From positions 4,160,001 through 4,224,000 of the forward strand of contig NC_092578.1 in the NCBI RefSeq assembly GCF_037975245.1: 64,000 bases of DNA. Reading direction: 5' to 3'. The notes beneath the pieces are model-generated. The model saw only the letters and a list, made by a program, of their open reading frames with translations, had not been told where the DNA came from and searched no databases. This stretch comes from Apostichopus japonicus. Lineage: Eukaryota; Echinodermata; Holothuroidea; Aspidochirotida; Stichopodidae. Each line of letters starts with the position of its first letter. The first letter of the stretch is position 1. The position numbers and the translations under genes were made by a program. Shown here one piece after another: positions 1 to 10,512 of this stretch.

Positions 1-1667
1 CATATTCTGTACCGTCTCGTCACATGTTTTGTTTTTTTCTCAATCAGGGTGTACAAATATTTGTATTAGATAGAAGAGTCGCCGAGCATATGAGAGTTCT
101 GGCATATATCCTACATGAAGTCATAAACTGTGCACAACTTCCTTGTTGGTCAGATTCATCTCTGAATGGAACGTACGAAAGTGGAAATTCAAAATAATGG
201 TTATAGTTACTCTAGTTTATAGTGTACAGTTAAAACTACTCTGCATATATGCAGCCAAAGTGTGGAATATAGTACTGCGGTAAGGGTAAAGGGGTTGTAA
301 GGGGAAGACCGAAAGGGGTGGCTAAGGTGTTTATAAGTGGAAGATCAGCTTTGGGGGAAAAAGGGTGGCCAACTTTGAAAACTGAACGAACTGTCCACAG
401 GGAATATTTTTGTAGAATTTTACTCTATAGCATATTGTACTGAATGTTTCTCTTTCTTGCCTTTATTGCCACCTTTGAAATGTGCACTATGATGAAGCAT
501 TTATGTCTCTATGATATTTAAGGAAACTTAGAATATTCCACTATTAAGAGAGGGGTGTTTTGTATTTGTGTAGAAACTAAAACAGTCGTTGTTTTGTCGT
601 TTCTCAAATTATCTTGAAAACGACACTTCACATCCCTAACCTATTTTAATTTAGTGAATTAATATTATTTTATAATATTATTAATCATTAACCTACTGTG
701 TACCGAGCTTTTATCATTGTTAATCTCGACACCAACCTTTGATAGAATGGTATAGTCCAAAATAAAACAGACCTTTGACGAGTGGGACTCGATCCCCGGA
801 ATCATTAAATCCGGCTACAGTATGAGAAAGCAATCTGGAGATTTTATTAAAAGAAATTTCCTAAATTTTATAATCATTCAATAGTCATTGATTGGACTTT
901 GGACCAGGTTTCATCGACTTCTTTTGTAATAATTATAATAATAATAATAAAATTTGAGATCCCCTTAAAAGTTGCATTGATATTTATCGTCTGCTGTTAT
1001 CGGGAGTGGTTCAAAGGTCGAACACCGCTTTGTCAGGAAAATCCCCTCTTGTAGCCTTTTACTGAGAAGTTAAAAGGAAGAAAATTTAACATGACACAGT
1101 TATTTGTTCAAACATAGACACAGTGTATTTCAGATTCAGCAAATTTTGTTGAATTGATGACAAGCTACAAAATTAGTTAGAACTAGCATGATAAAACAAA
1201 AGTGATGGATATATATATATAGCAATATAGTAATTACTTTAAAAAAACAGCTGTGTGTCACGTTTAGGGGATTTCCTAAAAGACCGATCGGATCCGCAAA
1301 GGTCAAAATTTGGAAATTTTTGTTTCATTTCTGAAAGTTAAAATATATATGAAAGATTGAAGATCTGATGTTTTCAATCCTAGCGAATGTTGAAAAATCG
1401 AAACAGGCAGGATGTTTCAGTCCGTCCATCTGTTAAGAAAGTCCTGCTTGGATTGAATAGATTATTTTAGATTTCCCAGTCAAGGCTCTTAGTAGGAAGA
1501 TAAGCAGGTTTATTAATAGTTATTGATCTATCTCTCTCTGTTTGTGTTTAGAGACCCGTATTAATTCTTTCTCTTTCCTTTTTCACCGTTTACTTACGTA
1601 GGTGAGAATTTCTGGCGGCCTTGTTTTTTTTTTCTACGTGCGTCCGACTCTCTGACGATTCTGTCAG
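1..1667. other. Region upstream of the WIPF coding start
   Basis: No coding gene seen. It contains A/T-rich sequence, an (AAT)-type run near 930-950 and a short TATATA run near 1210-1222. It presumably holds WIPF 5' UTR exon(s) and an intron, because the first coding exon is preceded by a plausible acceptor at 1667. On the minus strand near 775-830 there is a tRNA-like B-box (GGATCGAGTCCC), a possible SINE fragment. Confidence 0.5.
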
Positions 1668-1700
1668 CATTCGAGTGCCTACCCTATCCCCCTTTGTAAG

Positions 1701-1878
1701 ATGCCTCCCCCACCCCCTCCACCACCACCCGGGCCACCTCCTCCCCCTGGCCCTGGAAAGAAAAAAGCGCCACCAAAGAGCTCAGGAGCAGGCAGGGGAG
1801 CTCTTTTATCCCAGATACAGAAGGGAAAAAAACTAAACAAAGCAGTGACCAATGACAGAAGTACTCCACTGGTCGGAG
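1701..1878 (+). CDS. WIPF: WIPF coding exon 1: start codon, polyproline and WH2 domain
   Basis: Encodes residues 1-59: Met followed by nine prolines, a second proline block, a KKK basic patch, then the WH2 (verprolin homology) motif that binds monomeric actin. It ends before a consensus donor GTAAGT at 1879, leaving one base of a Gly codon (phase 1). A likely acceptor (CTGTCAG) ends at 1667 after a T-rich tract, so 1668-1700 would be 5' UTR. Confidence 0.93.
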
Positions 1879-4800
1879 GTAAGTGACGATGGTAGTCAGT
1901 TTTGCATTTTAATGTGAAATAAGGTGAAAACATGATCGTGATTCAGAAGGCATAGATTATATTTCAGTAGTAAGTATGTAAGTAGTAAAAAAGGCATGTT
2001 TTTCCAGGATAGCGTGAGGGCGGCACTGTAAAAAATTGGGGGGACTCGAGTCACCAATTTCAAACGGCAAGAGCTTTGGGCAAGTCTGTTGATTCTGCCC
2101 CATACAGTAGATGAAAGACAGTGAGTCCAGTTATCCACTGGACTGAAAGTCAAGAAAAATTAATGATATTGGACACAATCTTGACCTTAAAATGAAGAAA
2201 CTCTTTTAACAAATTTGTCCAACAGTTGTCATTGTAATGCACAAGTCTACTTCCCTCTCGACTTACCTATCTCCCCTTTAATAAACTACTGCACTCTCAC
2301 ACCGATGTGTCTAGAGTGACCTGGTAACCTTTGACGTTGATTGGTCGCCTCCAATCGACCAACCTTCTAGTCCTACCACCCAAAGTGTCTAGTTTCAGCT
2401 GAATACCAAAAGACGAAAACCACACCAGGTTGTTGGTGCAGATTGTTGGTGCAGATTGTTGGTGCAAGTCTTCAGAATGGTAATTTACAAGGATGAGGAA
2501 GTGGGTGTTGACCCCAAAGGATGTCAGTGTGGGCCAAACTACTGACCCGTGACCAACTTTTGTTCTCTGTTACTCGGATTTTCGCGAATTGTTTTCCCCT
2601 TCCGATGCACAGGGGGTGTACGGCCAAAGGACAAGTATATAAATAATCAGCGTTTGAAAGTGAAGCTATTCTGCACTCTCTCTTACAGGTGTGAAATCAT
2701 CAGGGCCACCATCACACAGTAACTCCGCACCATCATCACACAGTAGCTCAAGTGGATCCACGGGTGGTGGTGGCGGAGCACCACCTGGCCCATTTGGCCT
2801 CGATTTGACTAGTGTGCGGTTAAGATCGACAAGACCAAATGGTTTGTATTTTATGTTTTTCTCTTTTCTTTTCTTTTCTTCTTTTCTTTTTTTCATTTTC
2901 GTTAGTACTGTCAGTAGTGACTTCCGATTTGATATGAAATATTTTTTCACATTTTTAATAATTGGAAAAAGACAACAAGTAGTAATCACTTCTAAAGCAA
3001 AAACACAGATTGTTAGGGGTCAGTCCTTAATGTCCCTAATGTAATGTTTTCAGGCATTACAACTTGTTTTGTTGTCATGCAAAGCTGCTTTGCAGTTACA
3101 TATGACATTTAATGAACATGTTTTGGTTGCGTAAGTAGAATTTATAAACCAGTGGACCAAGGGTGCATTAAGAAACTAGGCTTCACCGATGAGCCATCAT
3201 CGTGGCCCTGGCCACCAACGACGACGGACAGTGGTGTATGGAGACTTTATTCGTTCTGTTTGAAGTCATCCTTGGCAGTGCCTGGAAATTTGCAGTGATT
3301 CGTCAATAGAACATGGGATCCCCATGGGTATCATCCTCTGAAATTATTCAGAGATATTTTTTAGCTAATTAGCCATTAAAGGTTGTTTCCGATGCATTTG
3401 ACATCTGTTTCCATTTCAGTGTTTAACCCATTGCTCGCATCGTTCGAATATCCCAATCTAATCCTCCCATACCCTGCCCCTCACCCGCAACCATTTCTCT
3501 CAATTCTGTAAAAACTTGGCCTTATGAAATCAAATGCGTTCTCTCCATGTTGTTTTTGCAGCCTCAAATGGCCCTAGGCCTCCTGGACCAAGGATTCCTC
3601 CAAGTTCAGGTCCAAGATTCCCATCACCATCTCAGGGCCCAGCCTTTCCGACCGCCGGTGGTTTTAAACCTGGAAAACAGGGAGGGCCAGGAGGAAGGTC
3701 AAATCAAATGCCACCACCACCACCACCATCCAGAGATCCTCCAGGCAGCAACAGACCAACTCAGAACAGGCTACAAAATGGCAACCTTCCGCCACCCCCT
3801 CCCCCCTCGTCGAATAGACCCAACAGAAATTCTAATCCTCTACCACCTCCACCGCCGCAAGGCTCTAGAGGTGGTCCAAATAATCGAGGGTTACCCCGCC
3901 CTCCATCGTTTGTGACGAAGGGAAATCTACCACCACCACCACCACCAGGTAGACTCCCGGGTGATAGTAGTAATAATCCACCTCCCCCGCCTCCCTCAAG
4001 ACTCCCTCCACCCATGAACGGTGGTACACCTCCTCCCCCTCCACCTAATAGACCCCCGCCCGGTAGAGGTAATAGACCTCCACCTCCTGTAAGGGACCCC
4101 CCAGGAAAGGAACCCTCTAGGTCGATGCCACCTCCTCCCCCTCCTGCAAGGAATCCAGACAGGCCTGGACTTCCTCCACCACCATCGAGGGGTGGCCCTC
4201 CACCACCACCACCAGGAAGGAATGGTCCACCACCACCTCCTCCTGTAGGGGGAAGAGGTAGTCTACCTCCACCCCCACCAGGTAGAGTGGGTCCTCCACC
4301 TCCGCCACCATCTAGAGATAGCCGTGCTCCGGATCGGTCTTCGAGAGTTTCATTACAAAATGGTGACTTACCAGGAGAAGGTGAGATGCATTACATCATC
4401 AGCATTCCACAAACTGTAAGGCCCATGATCTGGGAGTTTCTTGAGGACTGGGGGTTTCCACCCACCAGACCCCTACCCCTCAGAACGAATCAATTTTCTG
4501 GCATTCTGAAAACCCACCAAAGAGATTTTGTGACCTCCCTGTAGTTCGTGGAGTGCCGTATTAGATGTTGGTAACCTTTGTTGCATTGGTCGAGTTTACA
4601 GCTTCAGTCTAAACTGAAATCAGATCATTAGATTTGGATCAAAACTAAACTTGCATATCATGTGCTGTTTTACTATACAAACTTTCCTTAGGAGACTGTC
4701 AGTTAGACCAAACTGAAAGAAAAACAAATTATGGAAATGATCCATTTGTGAAAGTGTCATGTTTCCTGTGGATCAGGTTTGTGGGATAATGTTTGACAAC

Positions 4801-7800
4801 AATCAAGTTTTGACTTGTTCAATAGGTTATCAAATATTTATCCAAAATACCAAAATCAAGTGTTCTTCTTTGATACCACTCTCGGTTATTGAGAAATTAC
4901 CCTGTAAGCATCGTAGGGCTCATCGATCAAAGTGACTGAATTTAACTCATACCTGGTCGAAGTTATGATTTTTAGTAAATAAGCATTCCAGAATTTGTAG
5001 GGTAAAATGGTGAATATATCGAAAAGTCAGAAAAAGACGTTGAAAAGATGTCACACAATCAGTGTTCTTTGCTTAATAAAAGTTCTGTCCACTTCCCCCC
5101 CCCCCCCCAAAAAAAACACATGCGTGTGTAAACTGCAAAGACCCGATCACAGGGTAAACCTAAGATAATGTAAGAAACAATCCGTTTTGGTGGTCGTGCC
5201 CAGAAAATGGTGAATCTGTTTTCCGAGCCAATGATTAATTTATTCAGTGGCGTAACCTACGTCATGACCTACAAGCACAGTTGCTGTCATCAATTCGACT
5301 TAATTAAACGGATAGTCCAGGAGAAAGAAAAAAAATCATTTTGACAGTTGAAAAGGGGACGTTTTTCTAAGCTTTCCACCTTTGAAACTTCCATTCAATT
5401 AGGAAATTGCATTTTTTAAATATATTTTGGGGAGAAATTATTAAAGAGAAACATGTGGGACTATTTAACTCTCTTTCTTCTAATTTTCTTGGGAGAGTTT
5501 CTTTTCTGCAAGGTTTACTAATAATTTGGGAAAGTGGGTATTTCTGAAGTCGTAGATAACCAATGTCAGGTATATGACACCCTTGAGAAAGTTGAAAACA
5601 ATTTCTGGGGCAGGTTCTTGTGAAAGGAACTGCCCAGTAGAGATCTATTTCAAAGCCATGTTGAAGAACATTCCGTGTCATACCTTTATTCTTCTTCTTC
5701 TCTCATCATCAGCCTTTGAAAATCGTTTTAAATTCAATAATCCAAGTCAATTTCCAAAACCACCTGCTTTCAAGAAAACGCCGAAGACCTACCCAACAAA
5801 GGTTCAAGCAAATAGGCAAAGTAAGTATTTGTACACATTACTCATAAACAATATATATAATAGAGGTGCACCCGAGTGATGAAGATTCATATCATGTTAA
5901 ATTGCTTTACTCAAGGTGGTAATCAATGTACACAACACTCATACACAATATAATTGGGTATGCCATCAAGTGATGAATATTCATATATAATTTCATTGTA
6001 TTGCTCAAGATAGTAGTGAATATGGCACTTATAAATGACACAAGGGACTGAATGTTCAAGCAAGTACTGAATATTCATATTCTAATGCTTTCACCATGTT
6101 GCCTTTGGTAGTGGTACAATGATCATAACTGAAATATGTAATAGATATGTCACCATGTAATGAATATTCATATCACGCTTTTACTGCATGATCTCTTTTG
6201 TGTCGGTGGATAAGTTGCTCATAAATAATGTATACCACCAAATAGTGAATACTCTTACAGATTGCTTTGCTTGGGTTTTTTATATTGCACAAATGAAGTG
6301 TTGTTTTTGATAAATGATGCAGGAACATTCCCAGTAGACAAACTTCCTTATAACTGACCAGAATTACAGCAGCAATGTTGCATTTTATTTCTAAAATTAG
6401 GTAACCTTACAGAAGGGTAACCTGACCTCACCATCTGAGTATAACATCAGTGTAATTAGTCAGTAATGAGCTTTGATTATACCAGAATCAGACAGATCAG
6501 ACCCAAGGATCAGCTGCTCTAGAAGTGTTGTTGGCATAACGCTAGATGTGGAATTTGCTCTGACAGGATTTTTAAAGGTCTAGTTATTACATCGTTGCAG
6601 GGAATTTCACCAAAAAGTATCACATAATTGATTTCATTTAATAACACTTTGGAAGTACTAGTAACAGGGTAATCCTCTATGAATTTTAGCTACTGTATCT
6701 ATACATATTCATAGGGTGCATGTAAATATGAATATTCATATCTCATCATGAATAATCATACCACCTCATGAATACTCATACCACATGAATACTCACAGAT
6801 GTCGTCTGCAGTAACATTGACCAGAGTTTGCAGGATTTAGACCCAATAGCTGCCAACGATGGCGGCGGGATGTTTAGCCCTGCCATAAAGAACCTCCAGT
6901 CTTCATCTGGGGAACGTCAAGCGAAACGTGGGTCTCTAAGGGGGGCGCAGCGAGACCCTGGCTCAAACGCTGCCAGTGTCACGCCAAGCAAGAGCTTTGC
7001 GGGTACTCGTGACAAAACTTCCCCCTTTCGTTTCAACCGTACAGAGGTTCCTAACGAGTGCCTCTATGACAGTGCTGGGGGTATGTTCAGAGGCATTCGG
7101 TGCCCTGTTGCATTGTGAAGTATTCTAAGGCAATATCTGTGTTTGCGAATGTTGCTGCACCCCCCCCCCCATTTACCTTTGCAAGTTGTCTGAAGGGAAT
7201 GTTTCTCCAGATTTGAGAATTGCACGGCAGAATAGCAGTAAAGACTGCATGCATGAGAAGACAGTTTGGCTGGCGCAGTGGGTATCTTCCCAATTCTTTG
7301 GGAGTCGTCAATGAACTCCTTTGACTGTAAATGGTTTGTTAACATCGGATGACAGAAATGCTAGTCAACATCAGGGGCAGGGTCATTCCATGAGTATGTG
7401 GTTCCCACAAATTTTCAACATTCCTTGTAATCCTCTTAACACACAAGAGTCCACTTTCATCACAACATTTAATTTTAGGAAGTCAGTTTGTATCGGGATA
7501 CCATGACGCATTCGGTGTGTGCAACAAATGGATACAGGAGTAACTTTAATATACAATGCTGGTTGGCTATTTAATAACCTGGGCTGTATTCAGCAAATGG
7601 GCTTGTAGGTCTACCCATCCACACTTCTACTATGTTGCTTTCATGGAGGAGAGAAAGAGTGGGGAAGGAGGAGGAGAGGGGAGGGGGAGGCGAGGGGAGG
7701 GGGAGGGGAGGAGAGGGGGAGGCGAGGGGAGGGGAGGAGAGGGGAGGACTGTAAGTAGACAGCAAATTTTGTTTCTATTCCAAAGATGATTCAAACAAAA

Positions 7801-9958
7801 AAACCTGTTTGCATTTCGGGGGCCTAATTGATCAGCTTATGAAATTAGCAGAAATTAACGACGGGGAGTTTATAGTTTGTTCCAGCGGACCGATAGCACT
7901 CTGTTGATCAAATGCATGTCCTAACAGTACTTTCTTTGCTCGAAGATTGCATCATCTCTACTTTGAAACTAACTGTATATTCTGCTTTCCATCCATATAT
8001 TTATTCATGTAATAATTTGCATAGCATCACCATGCAACTACTTGCGTTTGGTTGACACGGTTGCTATCGTGAGACCCAACACATGTGATGTCAATTGTTA
8101 CTTCCGATACAAATAGTGGGAGTTCTTGCCACTTTCCCTACAAATAGTGGGAGTTCTTGCCACTTTCCCTACAAATAGTTTGTCACTTTCCCTACAAATA
8201 GTTTGTCACTTTCCCAAGTTTGGTTATGAGAGTCATTGGAACATACCATCATTTTTGTCATTCACTTTCATTGGGACAAACGATTACAACATTTATACTG
8301 GCCTTTAAACATTTCCTGTCTTTCTGCTAACATTTCTGATTCCCCTCCACTCCCCCTCCCCACCCCCCTCCAACTGTTACAAGAAAATATAAAAAAAAGT
8401 CTAAAAGAAAAATTTCCATAATTTTTAATGAGAATCTAGAAGTACCATGTTACATGTTTTCTCTGGTTCATGTTATCTTTAGAGTACTTTTTTTGTTTTC
8501 TCAATAATAGACTAATATATACTATATACTCAGAACACAATGTTTGCCTAGGCAAATGTTGGTTAAAGAATAGTGCATTCACATATGCCCATGAATTTAG
8601 TGTTCAAGAAAGGGGAGGGGTGGAAGATGGGGGGGGCAGTGACATGATTTTTTGGTGGCCCAACCTGGCTTCCAAACACCCCCACTATAAGCAACAACAT
8701 TACAAATATATGATAAATGATTTCTGTTAATTTCATCAGAACTATATACTTACTTCCCTTTTAATGTAAAGGGGATGTTTAGATAAATGAATTCATATGA
8801 AAACATTGCAACATAATAAAATATATAAAAATTCACCAGGGAATTATTCAGGAATGTTTTAAGGGAAGGAAGTCGTCTTGGCAAGAACTGTTAATTGAGA
8901 CTTGCAGGATAATCGACTAATCACGCAACTGTCTTAAGCTATGTTTTCAGTTTTACTTGTTCTGTATCCTTCCTCAAGACTTAAACTATGACATTATTAG
9001 GATATGTCTTCAGTCTTGTATGTGAAGGAACATTGAATGATATCTCCTCAGTGATTTGATATCAAGTCTTCAGTCTTGTATGTGAAGGAACATTAAACCT
9101 ATGATATCTCCTCAATGATTTGATATCAAGTCTTCAGTCTTGTATGTGAAGGAACATTAAACCTATGATATCTCCTCAGTGATTTGATATCAAGTCTTCA
9201 GTCTTGTATGTGAAGGAACATTAAACCTATGATATCTCCTCAATGATTTGATATCAAGTCTTCAGTCTTGTATGTGAAGGAACATTAAACCTATGATATC
9301 TCCTCAGTGATTTGATATCAAGTCTTCAGTCTTGTATGTGAAGGAACATTAAACCTATGATATCTCCTCAGTGATTTGATATCAAGTCTTCAGTCTTGTA
9401 TGTGAAGGAGCATTAAACCTATGATATCTCCTCAGTGATTTGATATCAAGTCTTCAGTCTTGCATGTGAAGGAGCATTAAACCTATGATATTTCCTCAGT
9501 GGAATAAGACTTTCCTAAGCTGCTTTTGAGGATGATCTTCATAACAGTGGCCTCAACCACATCGACCAAAGATTTAGTGTTGGGGATTATGGTTTGGGGA
9601 TTATGGTTTGGTGATTATGGATTGGGGATTATGGTTGGAGATTATGGTCGGGCATTTATGGTTGTCTCCTTTAAACTTTCATGTGTAGACAGTACGTTAC
9701 CACTCCCCCTCTCACTCTCTCTCCCTTTACAAAATGAGATGCATTATTTATAATCGAGTTAAAAATGCTGGACAGGTATCTATAATTCCCAGGTAATGAT
9801 AACGTCGATGAAACATATGTCTAGAATGGTTGCCTCTTTTGGGGGGCCACTATTAGATTATCTTTTCTTTTTCTAACTTTCTCTTCTTTTTTCCTCCTTT
9901 TCAAGGGAAACCAGGACATCAATCAAGAGGAGCTCCACCATCTCCCCCCAGACACTGA
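1701..9958 (+). CDS. WIPF: WAS/WASL-interacting protein (WIP/verprolin family), five coding exons
   Basis: The product would bind actin and the N-terminal EVH1 domain of WASP/N-WASP, stabilising that protein and helping control Arp2/3-driven actin assembly in the cytoplasm. Exons are 1701-1878, 2689-2841, 3562-4380, 5713-5820 and 9906-9958. All four introns are phase 1 with GT..AG ends, giving 436 residues, close to vertebrate WIPF proteins (about 440-500). Seen directly: an N-terminal polyproline start, a WH2 domain at about residues 32-55 (LLSQI, then GKKLNKAVTNDRS), a 270-residue proline-rich region with many PPPPPP blocks, a WASP-binding segment at about residues 384-415 (FENRFKF, then PKTYPTK), and a C-terminus RGAPPSPPRH that mirrors the vertebrate RGAPPLPP ending. 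The start follows a plausible splice acceptor at 1667. Vertebrates have three paralogues, and this copy cannot be assigned to one. Family identity is very secure; exon borders are inferred. Confidence 0.93.
1879..2688 (+). other. WIPF intron 1
   Basis: GT..AG intron of 810 bases. It holds a small direct triplication of GTTGGTGCAGATT around 2430-2465 and nothing else recognisable. Confidence 0.75.
2689..2841 (+). CDS. WIPF: WIPF coding exon 2: Gly/Ser-rich linker
   Basis: Opens after TCTTACAG and closes before GTTTGT, phase 1 on both sides. It encodes a Ser/His-rich stretch, a GGGGG run, and a segment PFGLDLTSVRLRSTRPNG. That segment resembles the short motif after WH2 in WIP proteins (a hydrophobic patch followed by LRST). 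Possible second weak actin-binding segment; this last point is inference. Confidence 0.82.
2842..3561 (+). other. WIPF intron 2
   Basis: GT..AG intron of 720 bases, opening with a T/C-rich run (TTTTCTTTTCTT type). No further feature recognised. Confidence 0.75.
3562..4380 (+). CDS. WIPF: WIPF coding exon 3: long proline-rich region
   Basis: One 819-base exon, phase 1 to phase 1, encoding about 273 residues, roughly residues 111-383. It contains more than a dozen blocks of four to six prolines separated by short basic or Gly/Asn spacers. Such blocks are profilin ligands, and motifs such as RPPPPVRDPP are typical SH3 ligands in WIP (Nck, cortactin and others). Acceptor TTTTTGCAG at 3561, donor GTGAGA at 4381. 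Long open readings in the other frames here are artefacts of the CCN repeat composition. Confidence 0.92.
4381..5712 (+). other. WIPF intron 3
   Basis: GT..AG intron of 1332 bases. It contains a run of 14 C directly followed by 8 A (5095-5116). Near 5300-5325 a segment TTAAACGGATAGTCCAGG resembles one end of the TTAA-flanked repeats seen elsewhere in the window. No coding sense in the short open frames. Confidence 0.7.
5713..5820 (+). CDS. WIPF: WIPF coding exon 4: WASP-binding domain
   Basis: A 108-base exon, phase 1 to phase 1, with acceptor TCATCATCAG and a perfect donor GTAAGT at 5821. It encodes AFENRFKF, a proline-containing linker, then TPKTYPTK. This matches the ESRFYFHP and TKSYPSK core of human WIP that wraps around the WASP EVH1 domain. 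The two aromatic residues of FxF and the later Tyr are kept. Confidence 0.92.
5840..6798. repeat. Diverged repeat region with palindromic ATGAATATTCAT motifs
   Basis: Within WIPF intron 4 the motif TGAATATTCATAT or a close variant recurs at about 5885, 5973, 6069, 6160, 6247, 6728, 6750, 6767 and 6787. Some copies share flanking words such as TTGCT and CTCATAAATAATG. This looks like an old, decayed tandem array with a unit near 90 bases, ending in tightly spaced short copies just before 6798. Confidence 0.5.
6799..7080 (+). CDS. Candidate alternative WIPF cassette exon
   Basis: A 282-base stretch inside WIPF intron 4, bounded by an AG at 6798 (ACTCACAG) and a donor-like GTATGT at 7081. It is open for 94 codons in exactly the frame (phase 1 to phase 1) that would splice between WASP-binding exon 4 and the terminal exon. 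Its composition is clearly richer in G and C than the flanking intron. The encoded sequence is Ser/Asn/Gly-rich with a late segment PFRFNRTEVPNE, loosely like the FxF..P core of the preceding exon. Vertebrate WIP has nothing at this place. It could be a lineage-specific alternative exon or a chance open frame. Confidence 0.4.
7640..7750 (+). repeat. Purine-only (GGA/GGGGA)n tract
   Basis: Almost uninterrupted G and A for about 100 bases, built from GAGGGGAGG-type words with two GGCGAGG interruptions. Such homopurine mirror tracts can adopt triplex structures in vitro. Confidence 0.8.
8105..8215 (+). repeat. Short tandem repeat of about 22-34 bases
   Basis: Four consecutive copies of a TACAAATAGT..CACTTTCCC unit. 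Two are long copies containing GGGAGTTCTTGC and two are short copies lacking it. It lies in WIPF intron 4. Confidence 0.8.
9001..9500 (+). repeat. 64-base minisatellite, eight copies
   Basis: Successive copies start (GTCTTCAGTCTTG) at 9006, 9066, 9130, 9194, 9258, 9322, 9386 and 9450. The period is exactly 64 bases except the first step of 60, where the CTAT/ACC segment is short. Copies differ by single substitutions (AATG/AGTG, GGAACATT/GGAGCATT, TGTATG/TGCATG). It is located 400 bases before the WIPF terminal exon. Confidence 0.95.
9565..9665 (+). repeat. GGGATTATGGTTT simple repeat
   Basis: About seven imperfect copies of a 12-14 base GGGATTATGGTTT word in WIPF intron 4, close to the last exon. 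Confidence 0.8.
9906..9958 (+). CDS. WIPF: WIPF terminal coding exon
   Basis: Short last exon found by eye. After a pyrimidine-rich tract and TTTTCAAG it encodes (R)KPGHQSRGAPPSPPRH and a TGA stop at 9956-9958. This is the same ending as vertebrate WIP proteins (a basic patch then RGAPPLPP). The phase agrees with exon 4. Confidence 0.88.
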
Positions 9959-10512
9959 TGGTGCACCTTGTGGACCCATGTCGGGCTCTGATGCACCCCA
10001 CACATTCTAACGCCATCAAATTTGAACAAGTCGCTCGCAAACTCTGAGCGTGTAAAGGTGACACTCTCTCTTCGTAGATCGGTCAGATGCCCGGAGGGGT
10101 ATCGGACGTCGACAGACGACCGTTCGATTCGTGGGAGAAGAAAAACCGTACAGGATGCAGGAGAAGGGGGCACAAGTGAGCGGAGCTATTATTATCGCAA
10201 TGTTTTCCTCAAATTGGATGAAACTTTGAAGCCTCTGATTATTGGAGGCGATAAACAAAAGGTGGAGGATCGAATGGCCGGTCACCGAGCCTTCTCTCAT
10301 TAAACCTGAAAGGCGGCCTAAACTTTCCTCAATCGCTCAATCATATTGTCGTAAACACGTATAGGCCACAGAGATGTATATTGACGTACTCTACAAGGCC
10401 TACCATTTTGGGGTAATACCTTTCTTTCTTTTTTTGTGTGTGTGTGTCTGCGTATGTGTCTTGCTATTAATGGATGACACAACCGATATACCTGAAGCAA
10501 TACTTGAATAAA
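9959..10512 (+). other. WIPF 3' UTR with candidate polyadenylation signal
   Basis: Sequence after the TGA stop has no further WIPF coding sense. AATAAA at 10507-10512 is the first canonical polyadenylation hexamer, followed by a T-rich and then G/T-containing stretch. Open frames at 10.0-10.3 kb on both strands show no family likeness and are taken as UTR chance frames. The true 3' end could be further downstream. Confidence 0.4.

Larger units (their letters stand above)
7081..9905 (+). other. Distal part of WIPF intron 4
   Basis: Contains the purine tract, short tandem repeats, the 64-base minisatellite and the GGGATTATGG repeat. Also a C run at 7159-7170. No additional exon recognised. Confidence 0.6.

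Noticed and set aside
3547-4311. Several overlapping open frames on both strands in the proline-rich exon (His-rich, Gly-rich, Val/Glu-rich)
   Set aside because: They are frame-shifted or antisense readings of CCN-rich WIPF coding sequence with extreme composition and no domain.
10022-10303. Open frames of about 93 codons on both strands after WIPF
   Set aside because: No domain, no splice support, and located in the likely 3' UTR.
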